NCBI GenBank assembly: GCA_031256155.1
Contig: JAIRRD010000106.1
Coordinates: forward strand, 1 to 14,751
Direction of reading: 5' to 3'
DNA from: Holophagales bacterium
Lineage (GTDB): Bacteria; Acidobacteriota; Holophagae; Holophagales; Holophagaceae
Length of the DNA: 14,751 nucleotides
In this document: positions 1 to 7,469 of the stretch, piece by piece
Layout: every line of letters begins with the position of its first letter
How positions within the stretch are numbered: the first letter of the stretch is position 1
Notes under the pieces: model-generated
Databases searched by the model: none
The model's input: the letters and a program-made list of their open reading frames with translations, nothing else
What the model was told of the DNA's origin: nothing
Translations under genes and position numbers: made by a program

Positions 1-1
1 T

Positions 2-310
2 ATTAACTGGATTCCTAACAGACAGGTTTTAAATAAATTAGAGCCTTACGGTCAAGCATGGCCAGACGTTTCCGCTATAGTTCAGGGTCGCATGAACGGC
101 GTTCCCGAATGTTTTGGCGAGGGACATTGGAGGCTGAAATTAAAAGAAATGCCACAGCCACTCACATGGTTTTTCGCCCATGAAAAATTCTCAGATAAAA
201 TTCCTGAGGATGGACAAGTGTTAAACCTAGCTGTTTCACCTCAGGACCATATTCGCTGGGGAAGATCATGGCGCATTGACGCGCTTCTGAGTTCAGAGAC
301 AGCCTTATGA
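2..310 (+). CDS. recJ: RecJ, ssDNA-specific 5'-3' exonuclease (C-terminal part, cut by window edge)
   Basis: The reading frame is open from the left edge and ends at TGA 308-310, so only about the last 102 residues are visible. No catalytic DHH/DHHA1 region is in the window. The visible part matches the pattern of the RecJ C-terminal OB-fold domain: a leucine/PFG-like start (LNKLEPYGQAWPD), then a turn with FGEGHWRLKL, and an ending of the type W-G-R-S-W-R-I. In the family this domain helps bind single-stranded DNA; the enzyme works in recombination and mismatch repair. Identification rests on pattern memory over a short, divergent stretch, so it is probable rather than certain. The gene ends in an ATGA overlap with the next gene, implying co-transcription with the LPS-export genes. 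Confidence 0.62.
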   Translation: MNWIPNRQVLNKLEPYGQAWPDVSAIVQGRMNGVPECFGEGHWRLKLKEMPQPLTWFFAHEKFSDKIPEDGQVLNLAVSPQDHIRWGRSWRIDALLSSETAL

Positions 311-2166
311 AAGCACTTTGGAACACCCGGCATTTAGCCTATCAGTGGATCGGTTGGCTGTTAATTGCCGTATGTATTCTTATCACATCCTTTTTGTCTG
401 TGAATCGGCTCGGCGTGAAAGAAGTTGTTATGACTAACACCTTCTTTCAAGGCATGCGGGGTGAAAAAGGCCTGTGGTATGAAAAACTCACTGGCGGGGA
501 ATACACATTGACTTGTGAATCATCTGAAGGTGATGAGAATCTTCTAAAACTCAAAGACGTGGAAGCGAAGTATGTTGAAGAACTTTCAAATAAAAATCCA
601 GAAACCCAAACCTTGATTTGGCATATTAAAGCGCCGACAGCAACTCACGAAAACGAAAAAACAACCGACACTTTAGATGGCCCTCTGTTTATTCAGGTTA
701 AAGACATTAATGGCATTTTGCTGGGATCAGGAAAATCTGAAAGCGAAGGCCCCGCTCTGCGTCGTAAAAACGATATTTGGTTTGGCTTGGCTCCCTTGCA
801 CTGGATTCAAGCAGACGAATCGGGTAAAGGAGAATATTTCCTGCCCGCCGGATGGCGAAAACAAGACGATGATTGGTTTATAGCGGAGCATGGACCCATT
901 ATCTGGAATTCAATGGGAACAGATTTGGTCAACAGTCTCACAGCCGACAGCCTCAGCGCCAAAGATTTAACAACAGGAGTTTTAAATAATGTCAAAGCGC
1001 GTTTGGTCGGCAATGACACATTAGAGAGAGGGGAAATTTGGGCTGAACGTATGGAAATTGCGGGAACAGAACTGCGCTTTCCGGCGCCGCTCAAGTTCGA
1101 GCATCAAAATGGCTGGCAAGGAACTGCATCAGAAGGAATTGCCGTACGGTCTGGAGCGTCTGATAAACCAGGCGTCTTGGAATTAAAAGATTTTAGAGCC
1201 AGCGGCCTGTTGAATCCTCCAGATGCAACAGGAAAAATACTAAAAGTAAATCTTCATCAGGCAAAGGCAAATGGTACCAGATGGAGTAGTGCCGGACTGC
1301 AAATGGAAGGCGATGTTCAGTGGGATTTAGATTTAAGTAGAAAAAATGGAAATACAACAAGATACATATTGAAAGCACCAAGGGCTTTTTATAGAAACGC
1401 GTCAGGCGATGAACTTCCTAAAGATATTGTCATTGGTGCTATTCGTTCCGAGGGGTACCCAGTCCTGACCTGGGATGAAAACTCACTGAGCGCACCAATC
1501 ATGACTTATCTTATAAAAGAACAAATTTGGCATTTAGAGGGGGCGGCATATGGAATTATTCCTGGAGGAAGTTTTTCTGCCGGCTCCGCATTCGGGTCAA
1601 TTTCTCATTGGGAATTCGATGGACCAATAAGAACTGACTATAAAAACTGGGGAACACTGCGTGGCGATAGTTTAATATGGAATGAATTTCCTGAATCTGT
1701 GTATACTTTTACAGGTAAGCCAACAGTTTTAATTGGGCTTGATCGTAGGCTTGCAGGTGAAAAGATAGTGCATATAGGCAATCAATTACAATTTCCATCC
1801 GGGATACAAGGAAGTTTTAATTTTCAAGGGGAAACATTTACTTTGAAAGCAGATAATGCTATATTTGTTGGAGATGAAAACATTGTTTCCGGTGCTTCCG
1901 CCAAATCAATCAAGGAAGTACGTTTAATGGGGAGTGTTGAATATTCGGCAAAAAGCTACAAATTCTCTTCAAAAGAAGCAATTATTACACTTGAAAATAA
2001 TCGTTTAAAGCAAATCACGGCTAAAGGAGGTGTCTCGTTGCAGGGCAATCTGGGAAGTGGCATTGGAGATATCCTGGAACTCACCTTTGAACAAGGAAGA
2101 AATCAGCCGTTTATTAACTGGTCCGGGCGGGCCAGAGGAAAAGTCGAGGTGTATTTTGATCGATAA
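307..2166 (+). CDS. LptC/LptA (OstA)-like LPS transport protein, single long chain
   Basis: A 619-residue protein with one N-terminal membrane anchor (about residues 12-31, YQWIGWLLIAVCILITSFLS) and a long extracytoplasmic beta-rich remainder. The segment after the anchor resembles LptC: an early polar patch followed by a strand ending IWHIKAP. The last about 120 residues (about 498-619) have the alternating strand pattern of OstA/LptA, with LKADNAIF, YKFSSKEAIITLENNRLKQI and a final GKVEVYF. LptC and LptA form the periplasmic bridge carrying LPS from the LptB2FG transporter to the outer membrane. The usual genes are about 190 and 180 residues, so this chain is far longer and may hold several jelly-roll repeats. 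It starts at an ATGA overlap with recJ without a clear ribosome site, suggesting coupled translation. Location directly before lptB strongly supports the role; exact domain limits are inferred. Confidence 0.68.
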   Translation: MKALWNTRHLAYQWIGWLLIAVCILITSFLSVNRLGVKEVVMTNTFFQGMRGEKGLWYEKLTGGEYTLTCESSEGDENLLKLKDVEAKYVEELSNKNPETQTLIWHIKAPTATHENEKTTDTLDGPLFIQVKDINGILLGSGKSESEGPALRRKNDIWFGLAPLHWIQADESGKGEYFLPAGWRKQDDDWFIAEHGPIIWNSMGTDLVNSLTADSLSAKDLTTGVLNNVKARLVGNDTLERGEIWAERMEIAGTELRFPAPLKFEHQNGWQGTASEGIAVRSGASDKPGVLELKDFRASGLLNPPDATGKILKVNLHQAKANGTRWSSAGLQMEGDVQWDLDLSRKNGNTTRYILKAPRAFYRNASGDELPKDIVIGAIRSEGYPVLTWDENSLSAPIMTYLIKEQIWHLEGAAYGIIPGGSFSAGSAFGSISHWEFDGPIRTDYKNWGTLRGDSLIWNEFPESVYTFTGKPTVLIGLDRRLAGEKIVHIGNQLQFPSGIQGSFNFQGETFTLKADNAIFVGDENIVSGASAKSIKEVRLMGSVEYSAKSYKFSSKEAIITLENNRLKQITAKGGVSLQGNLGSGIGDILELTFEQGRNQPFINWSGRARGKVEVYFDR

Positions 2167-2167
2167 T

Positions 2168-2953
2168 ATGCAACATAACAACACATCATTAAAGAACGAC
2201 TTGTCATCCGTAACAGGTGGCATAAAAAAAATAGCGCTAACAGCATCTAATCTACGTAAAAGGTATGGAGACAGAACAGTTGTTCGCGGTGTTTCACTAG
2301 AAATCGGCCTCGGTGAAGTAGTTGGTCTGCTCGGTCCAAACGGCGCGGGCAAAACAACAACTTTTTATATGGTTATGGGCGTTGAAGCGCCAAACAGCGG
2401 AAAAATTTTCTGGCGAGGAGAGGATATAACCCGTGCCCCAATGCACCGCCGCGCTAGAATGGGAATCGGCTATCTTCCTCAGGAATCCAGTGTGTTCCGC
2501 GGACTAAGTGTCTGGGAAAATTTAATGGCACTGGCAGAACTTCAGCCCATATCCAGAAGTGAGCAAAAAGAGCGTTGTGAGAAGTTGTTGGTCGAGTTTA
2601 AACTACAAAATGTCCGAAATACTTTGGGCATGAGTTTGAGCGGCGGTGAACGTCGAAGGTGCGAAATTGCCCGCGCCCTGGTGACTTCACCGAGTATAAT
2701 GCTTTTGGATGAACCCTTTGCCGGTGTTGATCCAAAATCCGTAATAGAAATTCAATCACTGATAGCAGAACTCAACTCAAGAGGCATAGGGGTGTTAATT
2801 ACAGATCACAACGTACGCGAGACCTTGCAAATTGCTGATCGTGCGTATATATTGGCAGATGGAATGATTATGAAACACGGGGATCCTAACCAAATCGCAG
2901 AAGACCCGAACACAAGAGCAGTATATCTGGGAGAAAGATTCAGGCTTTACTAA
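2168..2953 (+). CDS. lptB: LptB, LPS export ABC transporter ATPase
   Basis: A 261-residue ABC ATPase that powers LPS extraction from the inner membrane together with LptF and LptG, which are not in this window. All motifs are intact when numbered from ATG 2168: Walker A GPNGAGKT 56-63, Q-loop LPQ 103-105, signature LSGGE 157-161, Walker B IMLLDEP with DE at 181-182, and H-loop histidine 214 (ITDH). The C-terminal ...PNTRAVYLGERF is typical of LptB. The start is uncertain. ATG 2168 has no good ribosome site, whereas the in-frame TTG at 2156 has GAGGT (2145-2149) about 6 nt upstream and would overlap the preceding gene's stop. About 20 residues precede the family's usual first strand (KIALTASNL). 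The stop overlaps the rpoN start in TAATG, so translation is likely coupled. Confidence 0.95.
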   Translation: MQHNNTSLKNDLSSVTGGIKKIALTASNLRKRYGDRTVVRGVSLEIGLGEVVGLLGPNGAGKTTTFYMVMGVEAPNSGKIFWRGEDITRAPMHRRARMGIGYLPQESSVFRGLSVWENLMALAELQPISRSEQKERCEKLLVEFKLQNVRNTLGMSLSGGERRRCEIARALVTSPSIMLLDEPFAGVDPKSVIEIQSLIAELNSRGIGVLITDHNVRETLQIADRAYILADGMIMKHGDPNQIAEDPNTRAVYLGERFRLY

Positions 2954-4524
2954 TGGCAATTCTCGGACACCACCTTTCACAGAGACTGACACAAAGCCAG
3001 ACTTTGGCGCTAACGCCTGCCATGCAGTTGAAGCTCAAACTATGGCAGATGAACCTTCAGGAACTGACCCAAACCATTGAAGAAGAGTTGGAAGCCAATC
3101 CATTGTTGGAAGTACCAGATGACTTGACAGAAACGCCAACAGCCGAAGCACTGATCGAAGGCAGGGATTCCGAAGTGCCTGACGATGCTACAACCATTGA
3201 AGGCATTGAACTCCCGGAAGGTATTGACTCTGTTGATCTAGGGCCAATGATTGACTCAGCCCTGGAAATGAATCCAGAAGATAATTTAGAAAAATTCACC
3301 AACGAAGGCATTGCCCAGGTTCAAGAAACCGAGATGGGAGCGGAAAACGCATGGGATATGGATCTTCCGCGCACCAGCAACCTCCCTGATGAAGACCGCA
3401 CTAGTTGGGAAGACCGCCTGACAAGTTCCGTCACATTACATGAGCACTTGCTTTCTCAGTTATACCAAGCCATTGCAGAAGACGACCCCAGAGGACCACT
3501 TTTAGAAGCCCTGATTGATCACGTAGACCCAAAAGGGTTCCTTCGCGTTGATCCAGACAGCCCTCTTGAGACAACGCCTGAGCAGCTTGCCGGTGAATTA
3601 GGCATAGATGTGGCTCTGCTCCCTGATCTCCTTGATATTTTGCAGGATTTTGACCCATCAGGCGTAGGATGCTTCACAGTACAAGAGAGTTTGCTTGTCC
3701 AACTACAACACGCGGGCGCGGAACCCGATGATTTGGCTGTCCGCATCATTAAAATTCACAGCGATTTATTGAGTCAGCGAGATAGCACAAAACTGCGTAA
3801 GGCTTTAAATTGTTCTGAAACCGAACTTACAGAGGCCATGGATATTCTCAAACACCTGAACCCATCACCTGGACGGGCGTATGACCCTGAGAGTGAACGA
3901 ATCATAAAACCAGACGTAGTCGTCCTTCGCGGCGAAGACGGGAATTGGAAAGTCTATCTGAATGATGATGGTATTCCATCGCTGCGCATAAATCAGGGAT
4001 ATCAGTCCTTTCTAAACGCAAGTCAGGAGAAAAGCGATCGGGATTATATTCGTGAACGCTACAGGTCAGCCCGCGATTTCATTCGGGGCGTAGAAGACCG
4101 TAATCGCACGGTTTTGCGCGTCGCGGCTTGTATCGTTGGTTTGCAGCAGGACTTTATGGAACATGGCACACAAAAGTTGCGCCCCATGGTACTTAGAGAC
4201 GTTGCAGAAGCGACCGGATTTCATGAATCCACAATTTCCCGCGTAGTAAAAGCTAAAACGATACACACTCCCCAAGGGCTTTTCGACTTGAATTATTTCT
4301 TTAGCGCCAGTCTCGGGAGTTCCAGCGGAGATGATGTATCTGCAACTGCGGTTAAACACCGCATTAAAGCTATCATTCAAGCGGAAGATTCCGCAAAGCC
4401 GCTTTCAGACGAAGCCATCGCAAAATTGCTTGAAAGAGATGGTATCAAAGTCGCACGGCGGACAGTGAACAAGTACAGGGAAGAACTGCGTATCCCTTCC
4501 GCCTCGCTTCGCAGGCACCGATGA
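2953..4524 (+). CDS. rpoN: RNA polymerase sigma-54 factor
   Basis: A 523-residue sigma-54 protein, which directs core RNA polymerase to -24/-12 promoters and needs an AAA+ activator to open DNA. Region I at the N-terminus is glutamine/leucine-rich (QRLTQSQTLALTPAMQLKLK, with EELEANPLLEV near residues 44-54). A strongly acidic region II follows (about 55-155), then the core-binding region (about 160-340). The helix-turn-helix part contains HESTISRVVKAKTIHTPQGLF...FFSASL. The diagnostic RpoN box is at 501-510 as ARRTVNKYRE (one change from ARRTVAKYRE). The ATG overlaps the lptB stop by one base, and only a weak ribosome site is visible, so it is probably translated by coupling. Sigma-54 next to lptB and hpf is a widely conserved arrangement. 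No sigma-54 activator gene is in the window. Confidence 0.97.
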   Translation: MAILGHHLSQRLTQSQTLALTPAMQLKLKLWQMNLQELTQTIEEELEANPLLEVPDDLTETPTAEALIEGRDSEVPDDATTIEGIELPEGIDSVDLGPMIDSALEMNPEDNLEKFTNEGIAQVQETEMGAENAWDMDLPRTSNLPDEDRTSWEDRLTSSVTLHEHLLSQLYQAIAEDDPRGPLLEALIDHVDPKGFLRVDPDSPLETTPEQLAGELGIDVALLPDLLDILQDFDPSGVGCFTVQESLLVQLQHAGAEPDDLAVRIIKIHSDLLSQRDSTKLRKALNCSETELTEAMDILKHLNPSPGRAYDPESERIIKPDVVVLRGEDGNWKVYLNDDGIPSLRINQGYQSFLNASQEKSDRDYIRERYRSARDFIRGVEDRNRTVLRVAACIVGLQQDFMEHGTQKLRPMVLRDVAEATGFHESTISRVVKAKTIHTPQGLFDLNYFFSASLGSSSGDDVSATAVKHRIKAIIQAEDSAKPLSDEAIAKLLERDGIKVARRTVNKYREELRIPSASLRRHR

Positions 4525-4651
4525 AAACATTGAAATCATTAAAAAACTTTACCATTCAATGCAAAACGGGGTCTGTCTGCCTACTGTATATTGGACGCAA
4601 TTCAACAGGGAACTTGTTATCTTTTAGCAACACTTGTGAATCGCTTTATCT

Positions 4652-4674
4652 GGACCTGCAAGGTCCCATTTTTT
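4652..4674 (+). terminator. Hairpin plus T-run between rpoN and hpf
   Basis: GGACCT (4652-4657) pairs with AGGTCC (4661-4666) around a 3-nt loop and is followed by CATTTTTT. The hpf ribosome site AAGGAG begins immediately after. It may terminate the lpt-rpoN transcript or act as an attenuator or RNA-processing end; the short 6-bp stem makes it a modest terminator. Confidence 0.5.
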
Positions 4675-4688
4675 AAGGAGCACACACT

Positions 4689-5009
4689 ATGAAGATCACC
4701 TTCACAGGAAGGCACGTTGAGGTTACGGGAAACCTTAAGCAATACGCCGAAGAGAGGCTTAGTAAAATGTCCACCTACATTGACGACATAATTGATATTC
4801 ATACAACCTTGAGCGTAGAAAAGCACAGACATCAAGCTGATATATCTCTCAAATCCAAAACAGGTGTTTTCATGGCCAGCGCTGAAACAGACGACATGTA
4901 CCAAAGTTTATCCCACGCCATTGATAAACTTGAAATACAAGTTCACAAGAAACAGGGTCGAAGGCAAGCGAGCCGTACCCGAGAGCTGGAAACTGCCGCC
5001 GGAGAGTAA
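4689..5009 (+). CDS. hpf: Ribosome hibernation-promoting factor, short form (HPF/YfiA family)
   Basis: A 106-residue HPF/YfiA protein with the family N-terminus (MKITFTGRHVEVTGNLKQYAEERL) and the later conserved stretch ISLKSKTGVFMASAETDDMYQSLSHAIDKLEIQVHK split over its beta-alpha-beta fold. Such proteins bind the 30S decoding channel in stationary phase and inactivate ribosomes, short forms promoting 100S dimers with RMF in gammaproteobacteria. Length matches the short class; the C-terminal dimerisation domain of long HPF is absent, only a basic/acidic tail (GRRQASRTRELETAAGE) being present. Start choice is secure because AAGGAG (4675-4680) lies 8 nt before ATG. It follows rpoN after a 164-bp gap with a hairpin and is closed by a strong terminator, so it may be separately controlled. 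Confidence 0.92.
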   Translation: MKITFTGRHVEVTGNLKQYAEERLSKMSTYIDDIIDIHTTLSVEKHRHQADISLKSKTGVFMASAETDDMYQSLSHAIDKLEIQVHKKQGRRQASRTRELETAAGE

Positions 5010-5040
5010 ATGTCCTGTGGTTGAATTTAAGGCAATAATT

Positions 5041-5070
5041 ATTCGGGGGTTGATGCCCCCGAATTTTTTA
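5041..5070 (+). terminator. Intrinsic terminator after hpf
   Basis: ATTCGGGGG (5041-5049) and CCCCCGAAT (5056-5064) form a perfect 9-bp stem with a 6-nt loop (TTGATG), followed by TTTTTA. This is a strong rho-independent terminator closing the recJ-lpt-rpoN-hpf run. It lies only 17 bases before the mqnC start, so mqnC needs either readthrough or a promoter at or downstream of this point. Confidence 0.9.
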
Positions 5071-5086
5071 TCAGGATTAGTGCAAT

Positions 5087-6184
5087 TTGAGCCTAAAAGC
5101 AGTTTTCGATAAAGTAACGGCCAATGACCGTATAACTACAGAAGAAGCTCAATGTTTGTTTAAAGAGGCTTCGTTATTGGAGCTTTCAAAACTGGCAACT
5201 ATAGTCAGAAACAGAAACGCTCACGCAAAGCGCGTTAGTTACGTTATTGACCGAAACGTCAACTATACAAATGTTTGTGATATCCATTGCACATTCTGCG
5301 CTTTTCATAGAAACGCAAATGCAGCGGATTCCTATGTATTAGAATTGAATGAACTTAAACAAAAGGCCATTGAAACCAAAGAAATCGGCGGAACAGGATT
5401 TTTATTGCAAGGCGGTGTCAACCCAGAATTGTCCTGGGACTATTATTTGAATTTAGTCTCATTTCTAAGTAATAACTGCGGAATCTGGGTACATGGTTTC
5501 AGCCCCGTAGAGATACAGCACATGGCCAAAATCAACGGTCTGGGTTTAGAGGGCACCTTAAAAACATTGAAAGATGTCGGCCTTGGCAGTCTGCCGGGCG
5601 GCGGTGCTGAAATCCTGGTTGACAGCATAAGGCAAAAAATATCCCCGCACAAAAGCGGAACCGCCGACTGGGTTGACGTAATGGAAGCCGCCCATTCAGT
5701 TGGGCTTTATACAACCGGAACCATGATGTACGGAATAACAGAAACAACATTTGAACGCATTGAGCATTTGCTTATCCTCAGAAACCAGCAGGACAGGGCG
5801 CTGTCCCGTAAAAACGGAGGCTACTACACGGCATTCATAGCCTGGCCATTTCAAAGCGGAAATACCGTCTTTAAAGGTAAAATACATGAAACCACTGATG
5901 TCGAGTATTTAAGAATTATTGCTATTGCGCGTATTTTCCTGGACAACTTTCCACACATACAAAGTTCATGGGTAACAATGGGGCACAAAACTGGCCAAAT
6001 GGCACTGCACTATGGATGCGATGACATGGGAAGTTTGATGATAGAAGAAAATGTAGTTAGTTCCGCAGGCACTGCTTATAAGGTCAACAGAGAAGAAATT
6101 GAAAGGATGATTGGACAGGCTGGTTTTGAGCCGTGGCAGCGGGACAATGTGTATAAACCTATACCCCACATCGCCACACGCTAA
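5087..6184 (+). CDS. mqnC: Cyclic dehypoxanthine futalosine synthase (radical SAM)
   Basis: A 365-residue radical SAM enzyme of the futalosine route to menaquinone. MqnC cyclises dehypoxanthine futalosine to the cyclic product. The cluster motif CxxxCxxC is at C64, C68 and C71 (NYTNVCDIHCTFCAF), and RNVNYTNVC is the MqnC form rather than the MqnE form. Further MqnC signatures are LQGGVNPEL, SLPGGGAEIL, FIAWPFQ and SWVTMGHKTGQMAL, followed by MIEENVVSSAG. The start is TTG 5087, preceded by AGGA (5073-5076) about 10 nt upstream; no in-frame ATG lies early enough to keep the N-terminal helix. No other mqn gene is here, so the pathway must be scattered in the genome. Its 3' end overlaps the convergent methyltransferase gene by 26 bp. 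Confidence 0.93.
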   Translation: MSLKAVFDKVTANDRITTEEAQCLFKEASLLELSKLATIVRNRNAHAKRVSYVIDRNVNYTNVCDIHCTFCAFHRNANAADSYVLELNELKQKAIETKEIGGTGFLLQGGVNPELSWDYYLNLVSFLSNNCGIWVHGFSPVEIQHMAKINGLGLEGTLKTLKDVGLGSLPGGGAEILVDSIRQKISPHKSGTADWVDVMEAAHSVGLYTTGTMMYGITETTFERIEHLLILRNQQDRALSRKNGGYYTAFIAWPFQSGNTVFKGKIHETTDVEYLRIIAIARIFLDNFPHIQSSWVTMGHKTGQMALHYGCDDMGSLMIEENVVSSAGTAYKVNREEIERMIGQAGFEPWQRDNVYKPIPHIATR

Positions 6185-6917
6185 TAAATCTCATTGAGGT
6201 GTCAGCATGAAATTCGCCTCCTGCGTAATCTCCCCAGCATTTCATAAATTTAAAACCGCTATCACCAATTAAATTTCGCAGTTCTGTGGGCGTGTACAAC
6301 TGGACAGATTCAGTAATACAGCGGTCACGGTTGCCACAAGTAATTTTTATGCGCTTTTCTATTCTTTCTCTATTTACAACGCGGTTTATTTGAATCAAAG
6401 CTCCGTCCAGTTCTATCCGCTCTTCAAGTTTGTGAGATGACAGTACATAAGTGCTGTTAAAAAAATCAACCAGCAAAATGCCGCCTGATTTTATAAGGTT
6501 TGCCAGATTTTGAAAAAGTGCCGCGTTTTCTTTCTGTGAAAAATACCCAAAGGGCGTAAACCAAAGACATACAGCGTCCAACTTCGAATCAGCTATGGGC
6601 AGGCACCTCATATCCGCCCTTATCAAGCTGCCAATCAAATCATTTTTTGCGTGACGCAACATTGTCCTGGAGAGATCAATGCCAAACGCATTTTGATTTA
6701 CCTGCCGCAGTGCGCTTAAATGCCTGCCTGTACCACAGCCCAGATCAAGCACTATTCCATCCGCCAAATCAGGAGCCATACGCAAAGCCGTTTTAACCGC
6801 CTCTTCAGCTTCATTGTCATTACGGTTAGAATAGAGCTTCAAGTAGTCTTCATCGAACCAATCCTCAAACCAATTGGCATCGCATTTCAAATTCGCATTT
6901 TTAAAGGATTGAGCCAT
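6159..6917 (-). CDS. Class I SAM-dependent methyltransferase, substrate unknown
   Basis: A 252-residue protein with a Rossmann-type SAM-binding fold. Motif I is VLDLGCGTGRH at about 56-66. The acidic strand-2 end is AFGIDLSRTML at about 77-87, motif II ADMRCLPIADSKLDAVCLWFTPFGYF lies in two adjacent stretches from about 100, and motif III is around KSGGILLVDFFN. This resembles the Methyltransf_11/25 class of small-molecule methyltransferases, but the substrate cannot be read from the sequence. The start at 6917 is supported by AGGA (6927-6924 on this strand) 6 nt upstream. The ATG shares bases with the rbfA ATG in a CATG, so the two genes are divergent with no intergenic space. At the other end it overlaps mqnC. 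No functional partner is evident. Confidence 0.85.
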   Translation of the reverse strand: MAQSFKNANLKCDANWFEDWFDEDYLKLYSNRNDNEAEEAVKTALRMAPDLADGIVLDLGCGTGRHLSALRQVNQNAFGIDLSRTMLRHAKNDLIGSLIRADMRCLPIADSKLDAVCLWFTPFGYFSQKENAALFQNLANLIKSGGILLVDFFNSTYVLSSHKLEERIELDGALIQINRVVNRERIEKRIKITCGNRDRCITESVQLYTPTELRNLIGDSGFKFMKCWGDYAGGEFHADTSMRFISVWRCGV

Positions 6918-7272
6918 GTTGCGTCCTGAAAAACTAGAAGATCAAATTCATTTCCTGCTTGCAACCTTAGTTCAACGGAATTTAAAAGATCCGGAACTGG
7001 GTTTCGTCACATTAACCGCAGTGCGCCTAACTGGCGACCGCGGCATTGCTAAAGTTTATTACACAGTACTGGGGGATGAAGACCAAGCCGCAAATACACA
7101 AAAAGCTCTGGGCCGCGCCGCTGGTTTTTTGCGGTCTCATTTGGCTCAACGCCTTTCACTGCGCCGCATCCCAGAACTACGCTTTTACCTTGATGGTTCA
7201 ATGGAAAAAGGAAATAAGATAGAGGAACTATTTTCAAAAATCCGGGAAGAAGAAGCCTCAAGAAGAAATTAA
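6916..7272 (+). CDS. rbfA: Ribosome-binding factor A
   Basis: A 118-residue RbfA, the KH-like protein that binds pre-30S subunits and is needed for 16S rRNA 5'-end maturation and cold growth. Recognisable family features are the opening helix RPEKLEDQIHFLLATLVQR, the conserved LKDPELGFVTLTAVRLT, AKVYYTVLG, a central helix ending GFLRSHLAQRL, then RRIPELRFYLDGSMEKGNKIEELF across two stretches. Length matches the family. AAAGGA at 6903-6908 lies 7 nt before ATG, inside the divergent methyltransferase gene. The usual neighbours infB, truB and nusA are absent here. Downstream lies a 213-bp repeat-containing gap and then ileS. Confidence 0.93.
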   Translation: MLRPEKLEDQIHFLLATLVQRNLKDPELGFVTLTAVRLTGDRGIAKVYYTVLGDEDQAANTQKALGRAAGFLRSHLAQRLSLRRIPELRFYLDGSMEKGNKIEELFSKIREEEASRRN

Positions 7273-7317
7273 GCAAAATCAGCGCTTGGCTGTACTCAAA
7301 ACCCGTGAGAAACTAGC

Positions 7318-7398
7318 AGACGGGCTTTGTCTGCTGTTAAGCGAGCGATATAGCTATTTTCGCTTTATTGTTCCCTTAACAGCAAGCAAAGCCTGCCT
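7318..7398. repeat. Long imperfect hairpin repeat between rbfA and ileS
   Basis: An imperfect inverted repeat has its outer arms at about 7318-7341 and 7375-7398. The inner part is perfect: GCTGTTAAG (7333-7341) pairs with CTTAACAGC (7375-7383), and the arms continue as GGGCTTTG against CAAAGCC with a few mismatches. The 33-nt loop holds a smaller AGCGA/TCGCT hairpin. Bases 7346-7366 (CGATATAGC...TTTTCGCTTT) recur in inverted orientation at 13942-13962 with 20 of 21 bases identical. This points to a dispersed palindromic repeat rather than a simple terminator. Confidence 0.7.
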
Positions 7399-7423
7399 AC
7401 AGGCAATACGCGCCAAAAATGGC

Positions 7424-7429
7424 TATAAT
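7424..7429 (+). promoter_or_regulatory. Possible -10 box of an ileS promoter
   Basis: A perfect TATAAT lies 57 bases before the ileS ATG. The -35 region at a 16-18 bp spacing is poor (AGGCAA/CAGGCA), so the assignment rests on the -10 alone. Transcription from it would start near 7436, just before the hairpin at 7443-7467. Confidence 0.35.
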
Positions 7430-7442
7430 TGTTCCTGAATTT

Positions 7443-7469
7443 AAAGGGCGCTCAAGTGCGCCCCTTTTT
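7443..7469 (+). terminator. Terminator-like hairpin in the ileS leader
   Basis: GGGCGC (7446-7451) pairs with GCGCCC (7458-7463) around TCAAGT. AAA and TTT extend the stem past one bulged C, and the T-run is 7465-7469. It sits only 8 nt before the ileS ribosome site GAGG (7477-7480). It could end rbfA transcripts or attenuate or stabilise the ileS message. No T-box conserved sequence is visible nearby. Confidence 0.6.

Noticed and set aside
2030..2167. Longer lptB starting at ATG 2030
   Set aside because: It would add 46 residues encoded over the end of the LptC/LptA-like gene with no LptB similarity; starts at TTG 2156 or ATG 2168 fit the family better.
4525..4688. Sigma-54 promoter for hpf near TTGGACGCAATTC
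   Set aside because: The GG is not followed by GC at the required 10-bp spacing, so the -24/-12 pattern is not met.
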